This document shows, piece after piece, positions 16,718 through 30,383 of a stretch of 38,204 nucleotides of DNA (the first letter of the stretch is position 1; each line of letters begins with the position of its first letter). Source of the DNA: Syntrophales bacterium (GTDB lineage Bacteria; Desulfobacterota; Syntrophia; Syntrophales; CG2-30-49-12); contig JASEGZ010000014.1 of the NCBI GenBank assembly GCA_030018935.1, positions 1 to 38,204 on the forward strand. The letters run 5' to 3'. The notes under the pieces were generated by a model. That model was not told the origin of the DNA, did not search any database, and saw only the letters and a program-made list of their open reading frames with translations. The translations under genes and the position numbers were made by a program.

Positions 16718-17113
16718 CTACCATACGTGGCAGAGAACCTCGCCACCTATGTTTAACTCTCTGGCCTCTTTATCGGTCATGATCCCCCTGGAAGTGGAAA
16801 TGACGGCAATTCCATACCCGTTCAATACCTTGGGAATCTTTTCACTCTTTACATAAACCCTTCTTCCTGGCTTACTGATCCTGCGAATCTCTGTAATGAC
16901 GGTTTTCTTCGCATCCGGGTACTTGAGATATACCCTTAACACCTGGTGTCCTTGCTTATCTTTGTCAATGTTGTACCCATTGATGTAGCCTGACTTTTTC
17001 AAAACGCTGGCGATGCTCATATTAACCCGGGACAATAGTACATCAACACTCTTATGATGAATCCTATTGGCGTTTCTGATCCTCGTTAGCATATCTGCAA
17101 TCTGATCGGTCAT
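16718..17113 (-). CDS. rpsH: 30S ribosomal protein S8
   Basis: Central-domain 16S-binding protein, 131 residues. It opens [20 protein letters not shown] and ends with the [20 protein letters not shown] signature and CHVW. AAGGAG lies upstream of the ATG. In E. coli S8 represses the spc operon by binding near rplE; I could not recognise such a site here. The stop codon abuts a heptamer array. Confidence 0.98.
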   Translation of the reverse strand: MTDQIADMLTRIRNANRIHHKSVDVLLSRVNMSIASVLKKSGYINGYNIDKDKQGHQVLRVYLKYPDAKKTVITEIRRISKPGRRVYVKSEKIPKVLNGYGIAVISTSRGIMTDKEARELNIGGEVLCHVW

Positions 17114-17151
17114 TTTTATACACTACTCCTTAAACACCCTAAACACCCTGA

Positions 17152-17337
17152 TTACCAGCTCGATTTTATGACGCCAGGGATTTCCCCCTTGAGGGAAAGA
17201 TTTCTCAGGCATATTCTACACATCTCGAATTTCCTGTAAAATGCCCTCGGTCTTCCACAGATGGGACAACGGTTATATGCCCTGACCGGAAATTTCATTT
17301 TCCTTTTAGCCTTTACAATTAAGGATTTTTTTGCCAC
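17152..17337 (-). CDS. rpsN: 30S ribosomal protein S14, short zinc-binding form
   Basis: A 61-residue S14 of the zinc (type Z) form, with C24, C27, C40 and C43 in NRCPICGRP and MCRICLRN. The start is GTG ([13 protein letters not shown]) with GGAGG 7 bp upstream. It lies in the standard spc position between rplE and rpsH. Confidence 0.97.
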   Translation of the reverse strand: MAKKSLIVKAKRKMKFPVRAYNRCPICGRPRAFYRKFEMCRICLRNLSLKGEIPGVIKSSW

Positions 17338-17435
17338 ACCTTTTCCTCCGTAGTCACTTGCCGCTTAACCCACCATCTTTGCATTACTGCTTCTCTATAA
17401 AAGCACCATCACGACTGATGGCAAATGTCTGTTCA

Positions 17436-17975
17436 CTAACTTCTAAACGGCATACCCATGAGCCTGAGGAGTTCCCTTCCCTCATCATCCGTTTTAGCTG
17501 TTGTAGCTATCACAATATTCATCCCTCTTATCTTATCAACTTTGTTATAATCTATCTCTGGAAAGATAAGCTGCTCCTTCAATCCCATGGCGAAATTCCC
17601 TCTTCCATCAAACGACGTTGGCGGAATTCCCCTGAAATCTCTGACCTTTGGAAGAGCAACATTTACAAGTCTGTCAAAAAACTCGTACATCCTTTCCCTC
17701 CTCAAGGTAACCCGACATCCTATAGACATACCTTTACGAAGCTTAAACGTGGCAATTGACCGTCTCGCCTTTGTAATTACCGGTTTCTGACCAACAATCA
17801 CGGAAAGTTCTTCCACAGCATTATCGAGGATCTTGATGTTCTGGATTGCTTCACCGAGACCCATATTGACGACAATCTTCTCCAGTCTGGGAACTTCCAT
17901 CCGGGTTTTATAGTTAAATCCCTTAATTAATGCTGGAACGACTTCCCTCAGGTAATACTCTTTTAACCTTGCCAC
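17436..17975 (-). CDS. rplE: 50S ribosomal protein L5
   Basis: 5S-rRNA-binding protein of the central protuberance, 179 residues, the usual length. It has [18 protein letters not shown] and the C-terminal [24 protein letters not shown] 6 codons upstream overlaps the rplX stop; the GTG at 17975 gives [16 protein letters not shown], matches the family and follows TAGGA, so it was chosen. Confidence 0.96.
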   Translation of the reverse strand: MARLKEYYLREVVPALIKGFNYKTRMEVPRLEKIVVNMGLGEAIQNIKILDNAVEELSVIVGQKPVITKARRSIATFKLRKGMSIGCRVTLRRERMYEFFDRLVNVALPKVRDFRGIPPTSFDGRGNFAMGLKEQLIFPEIDYNKVDKIRGMNIVIATTAKTDDEGRELLRLMGMPFRS

Positions 17976-17989
17976 TTTTGTCCTACCCC

Positions 17990-18310
17990 TCAAGCATCCA
18001 GTATCTCATGACATTTTTTGCAGAAACGTACCTTGTTTCCATCATCTAATATCCTGTACCCCACTCTAACGGCTGTATCACACTTGTTACAGATGAGCAT
18101 CACATTGGAAATATGTATCGGTCCCTCTTTCTCAACGATACCTCCTTTCCCCTTTGCAGTAGGTCTCTGATGCCGTTTGATGAAGTTTAACTTCTCCACA
18201 AATACCTTGTCCTTATTGCTGATAATCTTGATGATCTTGCCGGTTTTCTCTTTCTCCTTACCGCTGATTACCTTCACCGTATCACCTTTCTTCAATCGCC
18301 TTTCCCGCAT
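17990..18310 (-). CDS. rplX: 50S ribosomal protein L24
   Basis: Assembly-initiator protein with an N-terminal KOW motif ([20 protein letters not shown]), 106 residues. The C-terminal half has paired cysteines (ICNKC and FCKKC), a ribbon seen in many bacterial L24 proteins that may bind metal. GGGG lies upstream of the ATG. The stop is 14 bp before the rplE start. Confidence 0.97.
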   Translation of the reverse strand: MRERRLKKGDTVKVISGKEKEKTGKIIKIISNKDKVFVEKLNFIKRHQRPTAKGKGGIVEKEGPIHISNVMLICNKCDTAVRVGYRILDDGNKVRFCKKCHEILDA

Positions 18311-18366
18311 CTCTTATTCCCCGGTCTCCAATTTTCCTATGTCAGTCTTCAGACAACCCCAGACCC

Positions 18367-18735
18367 CTATAACACCTCCGGTGCCAGAGAAATAATCTTC
18401 ATAAATTGTTTTGCCCTCAATTCGCGGGCAACCGGTCCGAATATTCTTGTTCCTACAGGTTCCAGTTGATTCGTAATGAGGACAGCAGAATTATCGTCAA
18501 ATTTCAGATATGAACCATCCGCTCTCCTTACCTCCTTCACAGTACGTACGACTACAGCCTTCATGACATCCCCTTTTTTGACCTTTGCATTGGGGATGGC
18601 TTCTTTGACGGATACGACAATGATATCACCCACGCTGGCATACCTTCTTTTCGAGCCACCGAGAACCTTAATGCAGGCAACCTTCTTTGCACCTGAATTA
18701 TCGGCCACATTTAAAATAGTCTGCATCTGTATCAT
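18367..18735 (-). CDS. rplN: 50S ribosomal protein L14
   Basis: Intersubunit-bridge protein, 122 residues, opening [19 protein letters not shown] and ending [20 protein letters not shown]. The frame is open for 25 more codons upstream, into rpsQ, but the ATG at 18735 matches the family and has AGGTGG upstream. Confidence 0.97.
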   Translation of the reverse strand: MIQMQTILNVADNSGAKKVACIKVLGGSKRRYASVGDIIVVSVKEAIPNAKVKKGDVMKAVVVRTVKEVRRADGSYLKFDDNSAVLITNQLEPVGTRIFGPVARELRAKQFMKIISLAPEVL

Positions 18736-18773
18736 AAGAAAACACCACCTAAAGAAAGTAGTACCCGTAGGAC

Positions 18774-19031
18774 CTACCCCGCCTTCTCTATAATTTTGCG
18801 TAGCCGCCATCGCTTTTCCCTGCTCAGTGGTCTCGATTCGACGATGAGGACTTTATCTCCCATGTTACAAATGTTTTTCTCATCATGGGCCTTATATTTA
18901 ACATGTCTTTTGATGTATTTATGAAATACAGCGTGCTTGACCAATCTTTCTGCCCGAATAACGATGGTCTTATCCATTTTATTGCTTACAACGACTCCCA
19001 TAATGGTTCTTTTATGACCCCGATCACCCAT
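18774..19031 (-). CDS. rpsQ: 30S ribosomal protein S17
   Basis: OB-fold small-subunit protein, 85 residues. It carries [35 protein letters not shown] and the closing [15 protein letters not shown]. It starts 2 bp after the rpmC stop, so translation is probably coupled; GGAGG is within the end of rpmC. Confidence 0.97.
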   Translation of the reverse strand: MGDRGHKRTIMGVVVSNKMDKTIVIRAERLVKHAVFHKYIKRHVKYKAHDEKNICNMGDKVLIVESRPLSREKRWRLRKIIEKAG

Positions 19032-19033
19032 CT

Positions 19034-19225
19034 CTAATGATCCTCCTTTTGCCTCAGTACAGTCTTAATGCGGGCAATATCTTTTCTGATAAGGCCCATC
19101 ACAGAAGGGGTGTCCAATTGCCCGGAGGTATGGCGGATCCGGAGCTTGAAAAGCTCTTCCAACAGATCCCTATTTTTTTGTTTTAACTCATCAATACTTA
19201 GTTCTCTAATTTCCTTGATTTTCAC
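19034..19225 (-). CDS. rpmC: 50S ribosomal protein L29
   Basis: Tunnel-exit protein that contacts trigger factor and SRP, 63 residues. It opens [20 protein letters not shown] and has the [18 protein letters not shown] motif. The start is GTG, 20 bp inside the end of rplP, with AAGGGA as ribosome site. Confidence 0.96.
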   Translation of the reverse strand: MKIKEIRELSIDELKQKNRDLLEELFKLRIRHTSGQLDTPSVMGLIRKDIARIKTVLRQKEDH

Positions 19226-19637
19226 TATATCTATCCCTTGAAAGAAAGTTAGTAGATATCGGAAGCTTGTGCGCTGCCAACCTAAATGCTTCTATGGCGG
19301 CCTCTTTTGTAACTCCCTCCATTTCATAGAGAACAATACCCGGTTTTACAACGGCTACCCACTCTTCAGGTGATCCTTTCCCTTTTCCCATACGGGTTTC
19401 GGCTGGTTTCCTGGTAATTGACTTATGGGGGAATATCCTGATCCAGACTTTCCCTCCCCGTTTCACGTGACGCGTCATGGCAATACGTGCGGCCTCAATC
19501 TGCCTTGCCGTGATCCATCCACATTCGGTGGCCTGCAAGCCATATTCCCCAAAGGCCAGATGGCAACCCCTGGTGGGCTTGCCACCCATACGACCCCTCT
19601 GCAACTTCCTGTATTTGACCCTTTTCGGCATTAACAT
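19206..19637 (-). CDS. rplP: 50S ribosomal protein L16
   Basis: Large-subunit protein that helps position A-site tRNA, 143 residues. It opens [19 protein letters not shown] and has the [20 protein letters not shown] segment. The family usually ends soon after KLPI; here [16 protein letters not shown] continues, overlapping the rpmC start by 20 bp. The first of two nearby ATGs was chosen for the MLxPKR pattern and spacing to GGGAAGG. Confidence 0.97.
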   Translation of the reverse strand: MLMPKRVKYRKLQRGRMGGKPTRGCHLAFGEYGLQATECGWITARQIEAARIAMTRHVKRGGKVWIRIFPHKSITRKPAETRMGKGKGSPEEWVAVVKPGIVLYEMEGVTKEAAIEAFRLAAHKLPISTNFLSRDRYSENQGN

Positions 19638-19662
19638 AATTCGGCGACCTTCCCTCTAATGC

Positions 19663-19718
19663 GTATGTCATAAGTCGTAAGTCGTAAAACGTATGACATA
19701 AGACTTATGACGTACGAC
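19663..19718. repeat. Eight-unit heptamer array between rpsC and rplP
   Basis: Units gtatgtc, ataagtc, gtaagtc, gtaaaac, gtatgac, ataagac, ttatgac, gtacgac without phase slips. The first half reads NTAAGTC and the second half NTAYGAC, so the two halves are near reverse complements and the array can fold on itself. Confidence 0.85.
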
Positions 19719-19741
19719 TGATGTTTTATTTAGCTTTCAGC

Positions 19742-20380
19742 CTACGCGTCTTTCATGGGTAGCACCTCTCCATGAAATATATGTACCTTCACACCGATAA
19801 TGCCATAAGTGGTATGAGCCTCAGCGAAACCGTAATCAATAGCTGCCCGCAGTGTGTGAAGGGGAACCCTTCCTTCTCGATACCACTCTGACCTCGACAT
19901 CTCTGCTCCCCCAAGTCTTCCAGAACATGTCACTCTGATACCTTTGGCACCAAATTTGAGCGCAGAGTTTACATATTTTTTCATCGCCCTCCTGAAGGCA
20001 ACACGCCGCTCCAGCTGAAGGGCAATACTCTCAGCAACGAGTTGTGCGTCTATTTCAGGCTTCCGCACCTCAAGAATGTTTATAATAATCTCTCTTCCGG
20101 CAACCCCCTCAAGTTCCTTCTTCAGCTTCTCTATCTCTGAACCTTTCTTACCTATAATAATTCCGGGACGTCCTGCATAAATATTAACCTTGGCTTTATC
20201 GGCAGCCCTTTCTATCTCTATCCTTGAGATACCCGCATGATAAAGTTTCTTTTTGAGGTATTTTCTAACCTTGATATCCTCATGAAGCAGCTTACTGTAA
20301 TTTTTTTCTGCGAACCATAGTGAATGCCATGTCTTGATACCACCCAACCTAAACCCAATCGGGTTAACCTTTTGCCCCAA
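19742..20380 (-). CDS. rpsC: 30S ribosomal protein S3
   Basis: mRNA-entry protein, 212 residues. It opens [20 protein letters not shown] and has the KH domain [18 protein letters not shown] and the C-terminal [15 protein letters not shown]. The start is TTG with AGGAGGTG upstream. It follows rplV by 49 bp. Confidence 0.98.
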   Translation of the reverse strand: MGQKVNPIGFRLGGIKTWHSLWFAEKNYSKLLHEDIKVRKYLKKKLYHAGISRIEIERAADKAKVNIYAGRPGIIIGKKGSEIEKLKKELEGVAGREIIINILEVRKPEIDAQLVAESIALQLERRVAFRRAMKKYVNSALKFGAKGIRVTCSGRLGGAEMSRSEWYREGRVPLHTLRAAIDYGFAEAHTTYGIIGVKVHIFHGEVLPMKDA

Positions 20381-20429
20381 CCTTTCACCTCCTCATCTGT
20401 TGCGCTTTCAACAAGATCCTCTGATTTTG

Positions 20430-20780
20430 TTACTTTTTACGAGGCAACCACTCTTCATCCAGGATAATTGTTATATGAGATGTCCTTTTTTTTATCGAAG
20501 CCGCTCTTCCCTGGGCCCTTGCCCTCCATCGCTTCAGGGAAGGACCCTGATCCACAAAAATCTTCTTCACATAGAGGATATTCTTGTCTATATTGGGATT
20601 CTGCCCGACATTAGCTGTGGCTGACTTTAAGACTTTACTGACCGCTTTGGCAGCACGCTTTTTTGTAAAGGCTAGTATCTTCTGGGCTTCTTCAACCCTC
20701 CTTCCCCTGATCAAATCTACTACCAACCGTGCCTTTTGTGGTGATGTTCGCACATATCTGGCAACTGCTTTTGCTTCCAT
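20430..20780 (-). CDS. rplV: 50S ribosomal protein L22
   Basis: Tunnel-wall protein, 116 residues. It opens [20 protein letters not shown] and carries the long loop around [22 protein letters not shown] precedes the ATG at short spacing. It is in the standard position between rpsS and rpsC, with 19 bp to rpsS. Confidence 0.97.
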   Translation of the reverse strand: MEAKAVARYVRTSPQKARLVVDLIRGRRVEEAQKILAFTKKRAAKAVSKVLKSATANVGQNPNIDKNILYVKKIFVDQGPSLKRWRARAQGRAASIKKRTSHITIILDEEWLPRKK

Positions 20781-20799
20781 ATCCCCTTCTAAACGCTAT

Positions 20800-21081
20800 T
20801 TATTTACGCAGTTTCGACTTTCGATCACCTGCATGACTGTAAAATGTCCTTGTTGGCGCAAATTCACCGAGTTTGTGCCCTACCATGTTCTCCGTAACAA
20901 AAACGGGAATAAAATTCTTTCCATTGTGCACGGCGAAGGTGTGTCCTATCAATTCAGGGGTAATTGTGGAACGACGGGACCAAGTCTTTATCACATTTTT
21001 GCTTCCCGTAGAGTCGGCTTTCCTGACTTTTTCAAGAAGCTTTTCCTCAATATATGCACCTTTTTTAATCGAACGTGCCAC
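20800..21081 (-). CDS. rpsS: 30S ribosomal protein S19
   Basis: Head protein near the A site, 93 residues. It opens [20 protein letters not shown] and has [20 protein letters not shown] and [20 protein letters not shown]. The start is GTG, 4 bp after the rplB stop, with AGAGG near the end of rplB as ribosome site. Confidence 0.97.
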   Translation of the reverse strand: MARSIKKGAYIEEKLLEKVRKADSTGSKNVIKTWSRRSTITPELIGHTFAVHNGKNFIPVFVTENMVGHKLGEFAPTRTFYSHAGDRKSKLRK

Positions 21082-21085
21082 CTTC

Positions 21086-21907
21086 TTAACCTCTTCTCTT
21101 CACTATATATCTATCAGTGCTCTTGTTTGCTCTCGTTTTGTGGCCTTTCGTCGGGACCCCCCACGGGGTACATGGATGTCTCCCCCCGGATGATTTACCT
21201 TCTCCTCCCCCCATGGGATGATCTACGGGATTCATGGCTACACCACGAACCTTAGGCCGTCTTCCCAGCCATCTCGACCTGCCAGCCTTGCCAATGCTAA
21301 CATTCTCCTGCTCAATATTTCCCACCTGTCCGATGGAGGCCTTACATGCAAGGAAAAATTTTCTCACTTCCCCTGAGGGGAGTCTGACCTGGGCATATCG
21401 TCCTTCCTTGGCCATAAGCTGTCCATAGACTCCTGCACTTCTGATCATCTGACCACCCCGACCCGGCTTAAGTTCCAGATTATGAATAAGGGAACCGAGA
21501 GGTATATTTTTCAGTGGGATGGCGTTTCCCGGTTTAATATCCGCTTTTTCACTACTTACCACAGTATCTCCCGCATCCAGTTTTGCAGGAGCCAGAATAT
21601 ATCGTTTTTCTCCATCCAGATAATGTAACAGGGCAATCCTTGAAGTTCTATTGGGATCGTACTCGACCGAAGCTACTCTGGCAGGGATATCTATCTTGTC
21701 ACGTTTGAAATCAATAAGCCTGTATTTTTTCTTGTGACCTCCGCCAATATGTCTGCTGGTAATTCTTCCATAGCAATTTCGTCCCCCCTTCTTTTTCAGG
21801 GGACGTAGCAGACTTTTCTCTGGTGTTGTTGAAGTGATTTCCTTGAAGTCTGAACATGTCTGAAATCTTCTGCCGGGTGAGGTGGGTTTATATTTTTTTA
21901 TCGCCAT
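21086..21907 (-). CDS. rplB: 50S ribosomal protein L2
   Basis: Large-subunit protein beside the peptidyl-transferase centre, 273 residues. The C-terminal signature [20 protein letters not shown] is intact, including the histidine tied to peptidyl transfer. AAGG lies before the ATG. It is separated from rplW by a palindromic heptamer element rather than the usual short gap. Confidence 0.98.
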   Translation of the reverse strand: MAIKKYKPTSPGRRFQTCSDFKEITSTTPEKSLLRPLKKKGGRNCYGRITSRHIGGGHKKKYRLIDFKRDKIDIPARVASVEYDPNRTSRIALLHYLDGEKRYILAPAKLDAGDTVVSSEKADIKPGNAIPLKNIPLGSLIHNLELKPGRGGQMIRSAGVYGQLMAKEGRYAQVRLPSGEVRKFFLACKASIGQVGNIEQENVSIGKAGRSRWLGRRPKVRGVAMNPVDHPMGGGEGKSSGGRHPCTPWGVPTKGHKTRANKSTDRYIVKRRG

Positions 21908-21923
21908 CTACCTTAATCCTTTA

Positions 21924-21998
21924 ATTAGGGGTCAGGGATTAGGGATTAAGGGTCAAGGATTAAATTTGCCCTTGAATCCTCAATCCTTTATCCTTAAC
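21924..21998. repeat. Palindromic AGGATTA heptamer element between rplW and rplB
   Basis: The left half at 21924-21954 is built of attaggg, gtcaggg and attaagg units. The right half at 21968-21998 has gcccttg, aatcctc, aatcctt, tatcctt. The two 31-bp halves match as an inverted repeat at 21 positions, and the right edge abuts the rplW TAG. Confidence 0.75.
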
Positions 21999-22285
21999 TA
22001 CACTCCTGCAAAAATCTCGATGCTGTTGCCGGGGGCAAGGGTAACAATCGCCTTTTTCCAGTCACGCTTCTTACCCAAAATTCTTCCCATCCTCTTTTTC
22101 TTACCCACCACATTCATGACACGCACATCCACGACTTTGACCTTAAAGAGCTTCTCCACTGTCTCGCCGATCTCGATTTTATTCGCACGGCGGTCAACTT
22201 CAAAAATATACTTATTACCTTCATCTTTTGCGATGGTACTCTTTTCAGTAATTATATATCTTTTTATAATGTTATACATTTCCAT
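21998..22285 (-). CDS. rplW: 50S ribosomal protein L23
   Basis: Tunnel-exit protein that docks trigger factor and SRP, 95 residues. It opens [20 protein letters not shown] and has the [20 protein letters not shown] and [19 protein letters not shown] segments. Its ATG overlaps the rplD stop (TAATG). Confidence 0.97.
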   Translation of the reverse strand: MEMYNIIKRYIITEKSTIAKDEGNKYIFEVDRRANKIEIGETVEKLFKVKVVDVRVMNVVGKKKRMGRILGKKRDWKKAIVTLAPGNSIEIFAGV

Positions 22286-22908
22286 TATGACAACAACGCC
22301 CCTTCAATCATTTTGACAGCGGGCTCTAAAAGAACGACATGACCATGATTCAGTAGGTCGTAGACATTTAGTCCTTCTGATCTTATCATACTAATATCTT
22401 TGAGGTTTCTCGATGCTTTCTCGAGGTTCGGATATGACTTATCCAGAACAAACAAGGCTTTTTTTAATCCAAATCGATCAATGACCTCCTTGAATCTCTT
22501 TGTCTTGATTTCGTCCATCGGGAAATCCCTGAGAATCAACATCCGCTCTTCTTTGACCTTCATACTCAGGGCGGAGATCAGGGCCTTCTTTTTTACCTTT
22601 TTGGGTACTCTGTATGCATAATCCCTCGGTTTGGGGCCAAAGGTGATTCCCCCACCTCTCCAGAGAGGAGACCTTCTTGTACCGGCCCTTGCCCTGCCCG
22701 TTCCTTTCTGACGCCATGGCTTCCTTCCCCCACCTCTGACATCGCTTCTTTCCTTAGTCGAGGCGGTTCCTCTTCTCCACGATGCCATCTGCATTCTTAC
22801 CACTTCATAAAGAACTGCTTCGTTCAACTCCGCGCCAAAGACGGTATCACTCAGTTCGATCTCGGCTACCTTATTCTTTTCCACATCATATATTCCCACC
22901 ACTGGCAT
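22285..22908 (-). CDS. rplD: 50S ribosomal protein L4
   Basis: Tunnel-constriction protein, 207 residues. It has the arginine/glycine-rich loop [18 protein letters not shown], then [20 protein letters not shown]. In E. coli L4 controls the S10 operon through a leader before rpsJ; the 41-bp gap upstream of rpsJ here is too short for such a leader. GGAG is 8 bp before the ATG. The gap to rplC holds two heptamers. Confidence 0.97.
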   Translation of the reverse strand: MPVVGIYDVEKNKVAEIELSDTVFGAELNEAVLYEVVRMQMASWRRGTASTKERSDVRGGGRKPWRQKGTGRARAGTRRSPLWRGGGITFGPKPRDYAYRVPKKVKKKALISALSMKVKEERMLILRDFPMDEIKTKRFKEVIDRFGLKKALFVLDKSYPNLEKASRNLKDISMIRSEGLNVYDLLNHGHVVLLEPAVKMIEGALLS

Positions 22909-22930
22909 CCTGATAACTCCAAAAACAAAT

Positions 22931-22945
22931 ATGACTTATGACTTA
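22931..22945. repeat. Two heptamer units at the rplC 3' end
   Basis: Atgactt repeated twice. In gene sense, AAG TCA TAA is read in frame as the last two residues and stop of rplC. It is the shortest member of the AAGTCAT family here. Confidence 0.7.
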
Positions 22946-23565
22946 ATTTTTATCGATCGCTTGATTAAAACAAAACTATTCTTGCTACCCGGAACCGATC
23001 CCTTGACCAAAATCAGATCCCTGTCGGGTCTTACACCGTAAACCATTAAGTTCTGGACAGTTTTCCTCACGTTTCCCATGTGCCCCGGTAGCTTTTTCCC
23101 TTTAAACACCCGGGAAGGGTATGCACTTGCACCAATGGATCCAGGGGCTCGATGGAACATGGAGCCATGGGTTGCCCTGCCCCCCCTAAAACCATGACGT
23201 TTTATAACGCCGGCAAAGCCCTTACCTTCGGTAGTTCCTACAACATCCACATAGTCACCAACAGTAAAAACGTCTGTTTTTAGTTCCTGACCCACCTCAT
23301 AATCATCGGTATCTGTCCTGAATTCCCGGAGGATCCGAAAGAAACCCTTATCCGCCTTTTTGCAGTGTCCCTGGAGGGCTTTGGTCACATGTTTCTGCTT
23401 TGTGTGGCCGTAACCTAACTGCACAGCATCGTAGCCATCATTTTCTCTGGTTTTCTTCTGGATCACCACAGATGGTTTTACCTCGATAACAGTTACTGGA
23501 ACTGCGGCGCCGTCTTCTGAGAAAATCTGTGTCATGCCTAATTTTCTACCGATAAGTCCTACCAT
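22936..23565 (-). CDS. rplC: 50S ribosomal protein L3
   Basis: Early-assembly protein reaching the peptidyl-transferase centre, 209 residues. It opens [20 protein letters not shown] and has [24 protein letters not shown] two codons upstream is possible, but the ATG matches the family. Its last residues, KS, and stop come from the adjoining heptamer pair. Confidence 0.97.
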   Translation of the reverse strand: MVGLIGRKLGMTQIFSEDGAAVPVTVIEVKPSVVIQKKTRENDGYDAVQLGYGHTKQKHVTKALQGHCKKADKGFFRILREFRTDTDDYEVGQELKTDVFTVGDYVDVVGTTEGKGFAGVIKRHGFRGGRATHGSMFHRAPGSIGASAYPSRVFKGKKLPGHMGNVRKTVQNLMVYGVRPDRDLILVKGSVPGSKNSFVLIKRSIKIKS

Positions 23566-23600
23566 AACCACAATGCCTACTTAATAATAGTTTTTCGCAC

Positions 23601-23909
23601 TTACGTCTTTATTTCAACATCAACACCAGCAGAGAGATCCAGTTTCATAAGTGCGTCTACCGTTGATTGTGTCGGTTCAATAATGTCAATCAGTCTTTTA
23701 TGTGTCCTGATTTCGAACTGCTCCCTCGATTTTTTGTCTACATGTGGTGATCTATTGACACAGAATTTATTGATTTCTGTCGGAAGGGGAATGGGACCGG
23801 CAACACGGGCACCAGTCCTTTTTGCCGTTTCCACAATTTCTTCCACCGAACGATCCAGTAGTTTATGATCGTAAGCCTTAAGGCGAATTCTAATCTTTTG
23901 CTCTTTCAT
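23601..23909 (-). CDS. rpsJ: 30S ribosomal protein S10
   Basis: Head protein also used by the NusB antitermination complex, 102 residues. It opens [20 protein letters not shown] and has the [20 protein letters not shown] segment. The ribosome site is weak (GAG). It follows tuf by 41 bp and opens the S10 block. Confidence 0.97.
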   Translation of the reverse strand: MKEQKIRIRLKAYDHKLLDRSVEEIVETAKRTGARVAGPIPLPTEINKFCVNRSPHVDKKSREQFEIRTHKRLIDIIEPTQSTVDALMKLDLSAGVDVEIKT

Positions 23910-23950
23910 CGCTGGCGTTCTCGGTATTATCCACTCTTTGGCCCTATGAC

Positions 23951-25144
23951 CTATTCAATGATCTTACTTACAACACCGGCCCCGACGGTCCTACCACCTT
24001 CACGGATAGCAAACCTGAGCTGTTCTTCCATGGCAATAGGGGTAATCAGGTGTATCTCAAGATTAACATTATCTCCGGGCATAACCATTTCCACGCCTTC
24101 AGGCAACGTGCAGACACCGGTGACGTCTGTCGTCCGGAAATAAAACTGGGGACGATAACCGCTAAAGAAAGGTGTATGTCTCCCACCTTCTTCTTTGGTC
24201 AAGACGTAAACAGCCGCCTGAAATTTTGTATGGGGGGTTATTGAACCTGGCTTTGCGACAACCTGGCCTCTTTCCACTTCCTCACGCTTGGTTCCCCTGA
24301 GGAGCAGACCGACATCATCACCGGCCCTTCCTTCATCGAGGGTCTTGCGAAACATCTCTACGCCGGTACAAACTGTCTTAAAGGTGGGCCTGATACCTAT
24401 AATTTCAATTTCATCTCCCGTTCTGATGATACCTCGGTCTATCCTGCCCGTCACCACAGTTCCCCGGCCAGATATAGAAAATACATCACCAACAGGCATG
24501 AGAAATGGTTTATCCAGATCACGGATGGGTTCCGGAATATGGTTATCTACGGCATCCATTAGTTCCCATATAGACTTTGCCTCGGGAGATTTGGGGTCAT
24601 CAGCCTCTAAGGCCTTCAGAGCTGACCCCCTGATAATGGGGATTTCATCACCCGGGAACTCATACTCTGTCAACAGCTCCCTCACTTCTAACTCAACAAG
24701 ATCGAGGAGTTCAGGGTCATCAACCAGGTCAACCTTGTTCAAATAGACTACAATAGAGGGAACCTGCACCTGCTTTGCGAGGAGGATGTGTTCTCTTGTT
24801 TGAGGCATGGGACCATCCGACGCAGCCACCACCAAGATTGTCCCATCCATGTGAGCTGCTCCTGAAATCATGTTCTTGATATAGTCTGCATGACCTGGAC
24901 AGTCAACATGGGCATAGTGCCGCTTGGCTGTTTCATACTCGACATGCGAAATATTGATGGTAAGGCCTCTTTCTTTCTCTTCAGGCGCATTGTCAATGGA
25001 ATCGAAGGGCCTGTATTCGGCCAAACCCTTTTTAGCCAGATGTTTTGTAATAGCTGAAGTCAATGTGGTTTTTCCATGATCAACATGTCCGATGGTCCCG
25101 ATATTTAAATGCGGCTTTGTCCTCTCAAATTTTTTCTTCGCCAT
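23951..25144 (-). CDS. tuf: Elongation factor Tu
   Basis: GTPase that delivers aminoacyl-tRNA to the ribosome, 397 residues. The P-loop GHVDHGKT is at residues 19-26; DCPGHADY and NKVD follow, then domains 2 and 3 ending [15 protein letters not shown]. Switch I reads [14 protein letters not shown], with L where I is usual. AAGGAGGT precedes the ATG. It directly follows rpsG; fusA, normally between them, is missing. No other tuf copy is visible in the window. Confidence 0.98.
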   Translation of the reverse strand: MAKKKFERTKPHLNIGTIGHVDHGKTTLTSAITKHLAKKGLAEYRPFDSIDNAPEEKERGLTINISHVEYETAKRHYAHVDCPGHADYIKNMISGAAHMDGTILVVAASDGPMPQTREHILLAKQVQVPSIVVYLNKVDLVDDPELLDLVELEVRELLTEYEFPGDEIPIIRGSALKALEADDPKSPEAKSIWELMDAVDNHIPEPIRDLDKPFLMPVGDVFSISGRGTVVTGRIDRGIIRTGDEIEIIGIRPTFKTVCTGVEMFRKTLDEGRAGDDVGLLLRGTKREEVERGQVVAKPGSITPHTKFQAAVYVLTKEEGGRHTPFFSGYRPQFYFRTTDVTGVCTLPEGVEMVMPGDNVNLEIHLITPIAMEEQLRFAIREGGRTVGAGVVSKIIE

Positions 25145-25205
25145 CTCACTTACCTCCTTAAACTTTAAATAGTTCTTTCGTTTACTATTTTGGGTTCTTC
25201 CCCAA

Positions 25206-25235
25206 TCACTCGAATCCTTGACTCCTTGAATCCTT
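25206..25235. repeat. Octamer repeats at the rpsG-tuf junction
   Basis: Units cgaatcct, tgactcct, tgaatcct run in phase, preceded by a diverged aatcact. They resemble the right half of the 21924-21998 element. They sit in the 95-bp spacer where fusA is absent. Confidence 0.65.
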
Positions 25236-25239
25236 TTAA

Positions 25240-25710
25240 CTAAAACCTGTAATGGGCAAAGGCCTTATTCGCTTCTGCCATTCTGTGGACACTTTCTTTC
25301 TTTTTGATAGCACCACCCCTGTTATTAGCCGCATCGATCAGTTCCGCAGCCAGCTTCTCTTTCATGGTTTTCTCGGCGCGTTCCTTTGCATGAATGATTA
25401 ACCAGCGAATTGCCAGTGCAATCCTCCGTGACGGCATAACCTCCGTTGGTACCTGATAAGTGGCGCCACCTACCCGCCTTGATTTGACCTCGATGACAGG
25501 TTTGCTGTTATTTAGGGCCTTTTCAAAAACTTCAATAGGCTGCTCTTTTGTCTTTTTCTCAATGAGACCAAAAGCCCCGTACATGATAGATTCAGCAGTG
25601 CTTTTCTTTCCTTTTTTCAAGAGATTACTGATAAACTTTGCGACAAGCTTATTATTAAACTTGGGGTCTGGTAATACTTCTCTCCTGGCAATTACTCTTC
25701 TTCTCGGCAT
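25240..25710 (-). CDS. rpsG: 30S ribosomal protein S7
   Basis: Head-assembly protein, 156 residues. It opens [20 protein letters not shown] and has [20 protein letters not shown] and the closing [10 protein letters not shown]. The ribosome site is weak (GGAAC). The start is 14 bp after rpsL. In E. coli S7 represses the str operon. Confidence 0.98.
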   Translation of the reverse strand: MPRRRVIARREVLPDPKFNNKLVAKFISNLLKKGKKSTAESIMYGAFGLIEKKTKEQPIEVFEKALNNSKPVIEVKSRRVGGATYQVPTEVMPSRRIALAIRWLIIHAKERAEKTMKEKLAAELIDAANNRGGAIKKKESVHRMAEANKAFAHYRF

Positions 25711-25724
25711 GATACTAGTTCCGT

Positions 25725-26096
25725 TTAACTCGGTTTTTTAGCTCCATATTTTGATCTTCCCTGTTTTCTGTCTTGAACACCCATGGCATCCAGTGTACCC
25801 CTGATGACGTGATACCTGACGCCAGGTAGATCCTTTACCCTGCCCCCCCTGACGAGGACAACGGAATGCTCCTGAAGATTGTGGCCCACACCCGGTATGT
25901 ACGAAGTCACCTCGTAACCACTGGTAAGACGAACCCTGGCTACCTTTCTCAAGGCAGAGTTTGGTTTTTTGGGTGTTGAGGTATATACCCTTACACAAAC
26001 CCCCCTTCTCTGTGGAGAACCGCTAAGTGCTGGTGTTGCAGCTTTTTTTTGTATCTTAGCTCTCCCTTTACGTATCAACTGATTTATTGTAGGCAT
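25725..26096 (-). CDS. rpsL: 30S ribosomal protein S12
   Basis: Decoding-centre protein, 123 residues. It opens [20 protein letters not shown]. The [15 protein letters not shown] and [10 protein letters not shown] loops carry lysines as in streptomycin-sensitive proteins. Two ATGs abut; the second was chosen because the first directly touches AGGGGGG and the family begins MPTINQL. It follows rpoC by 57 bp. Confidence 0.96.
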   Translation of the reverse strand: MPTINQLIRKGRAKIQKKAATPALSGSPQRRGVCVRVYTSTPKKPNSALRKVARVRLTSGYEVTSYIPGVGHNLQEHSVVLVRGGRVKDLPGVRYHVIRGTLDAMGVQDRKQGRSKYGAKKPS

Positions 26097-26153
26097 CATC
26101 CCCCCTGAAAGATGTGCTATCTATTCACTTCACGTGGAAAATCGTAATAACTA

Positions 26154-30296
<4,143 letters not shown>

Positions 30297-30318
30297 CGTC
30301 TATATCCTCCTCTTACCG

Positions 30319-30383
30319 ATTTACTCTTCCTCTATTAAAACTTACGACTTACGACTTATGACTAATCTACTCTTCCTCGATTA
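30319..30383. repeat. Duplicated rpoB 3' end around a heptamer array
   Basis: The 19 bp at 30365-30383, covering the rpoB end, recur at 30319-30337 with two mismatches. Both copies read Leu-Ile-Glu-Glu-Glu-stop in their own frame and differ only at synonymous positions (CTA/TTA, ATC/ATA, TAG/TAA). The array between them at 30341-30364 has three heptamers, cttacga, cttacga, cttatga. This looks like an insertion with duplication of the target. Confidence 0.8.

Noticed and set aside
16700-16720. Duplicated stop-codon sequence (ATGGTAG / ATGGTAAG) across the rpsH-rplF array, like that at rpoB
   Set aside because: Only about 6 bp match, which is expected by chance; the rpoB case is much stronger.
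25145-25239. Remnant of fusA
   Set aside because: The spacer has no coding trace of EF-G in any frame; it holds only octamer repeats and the tuf ribosome site.
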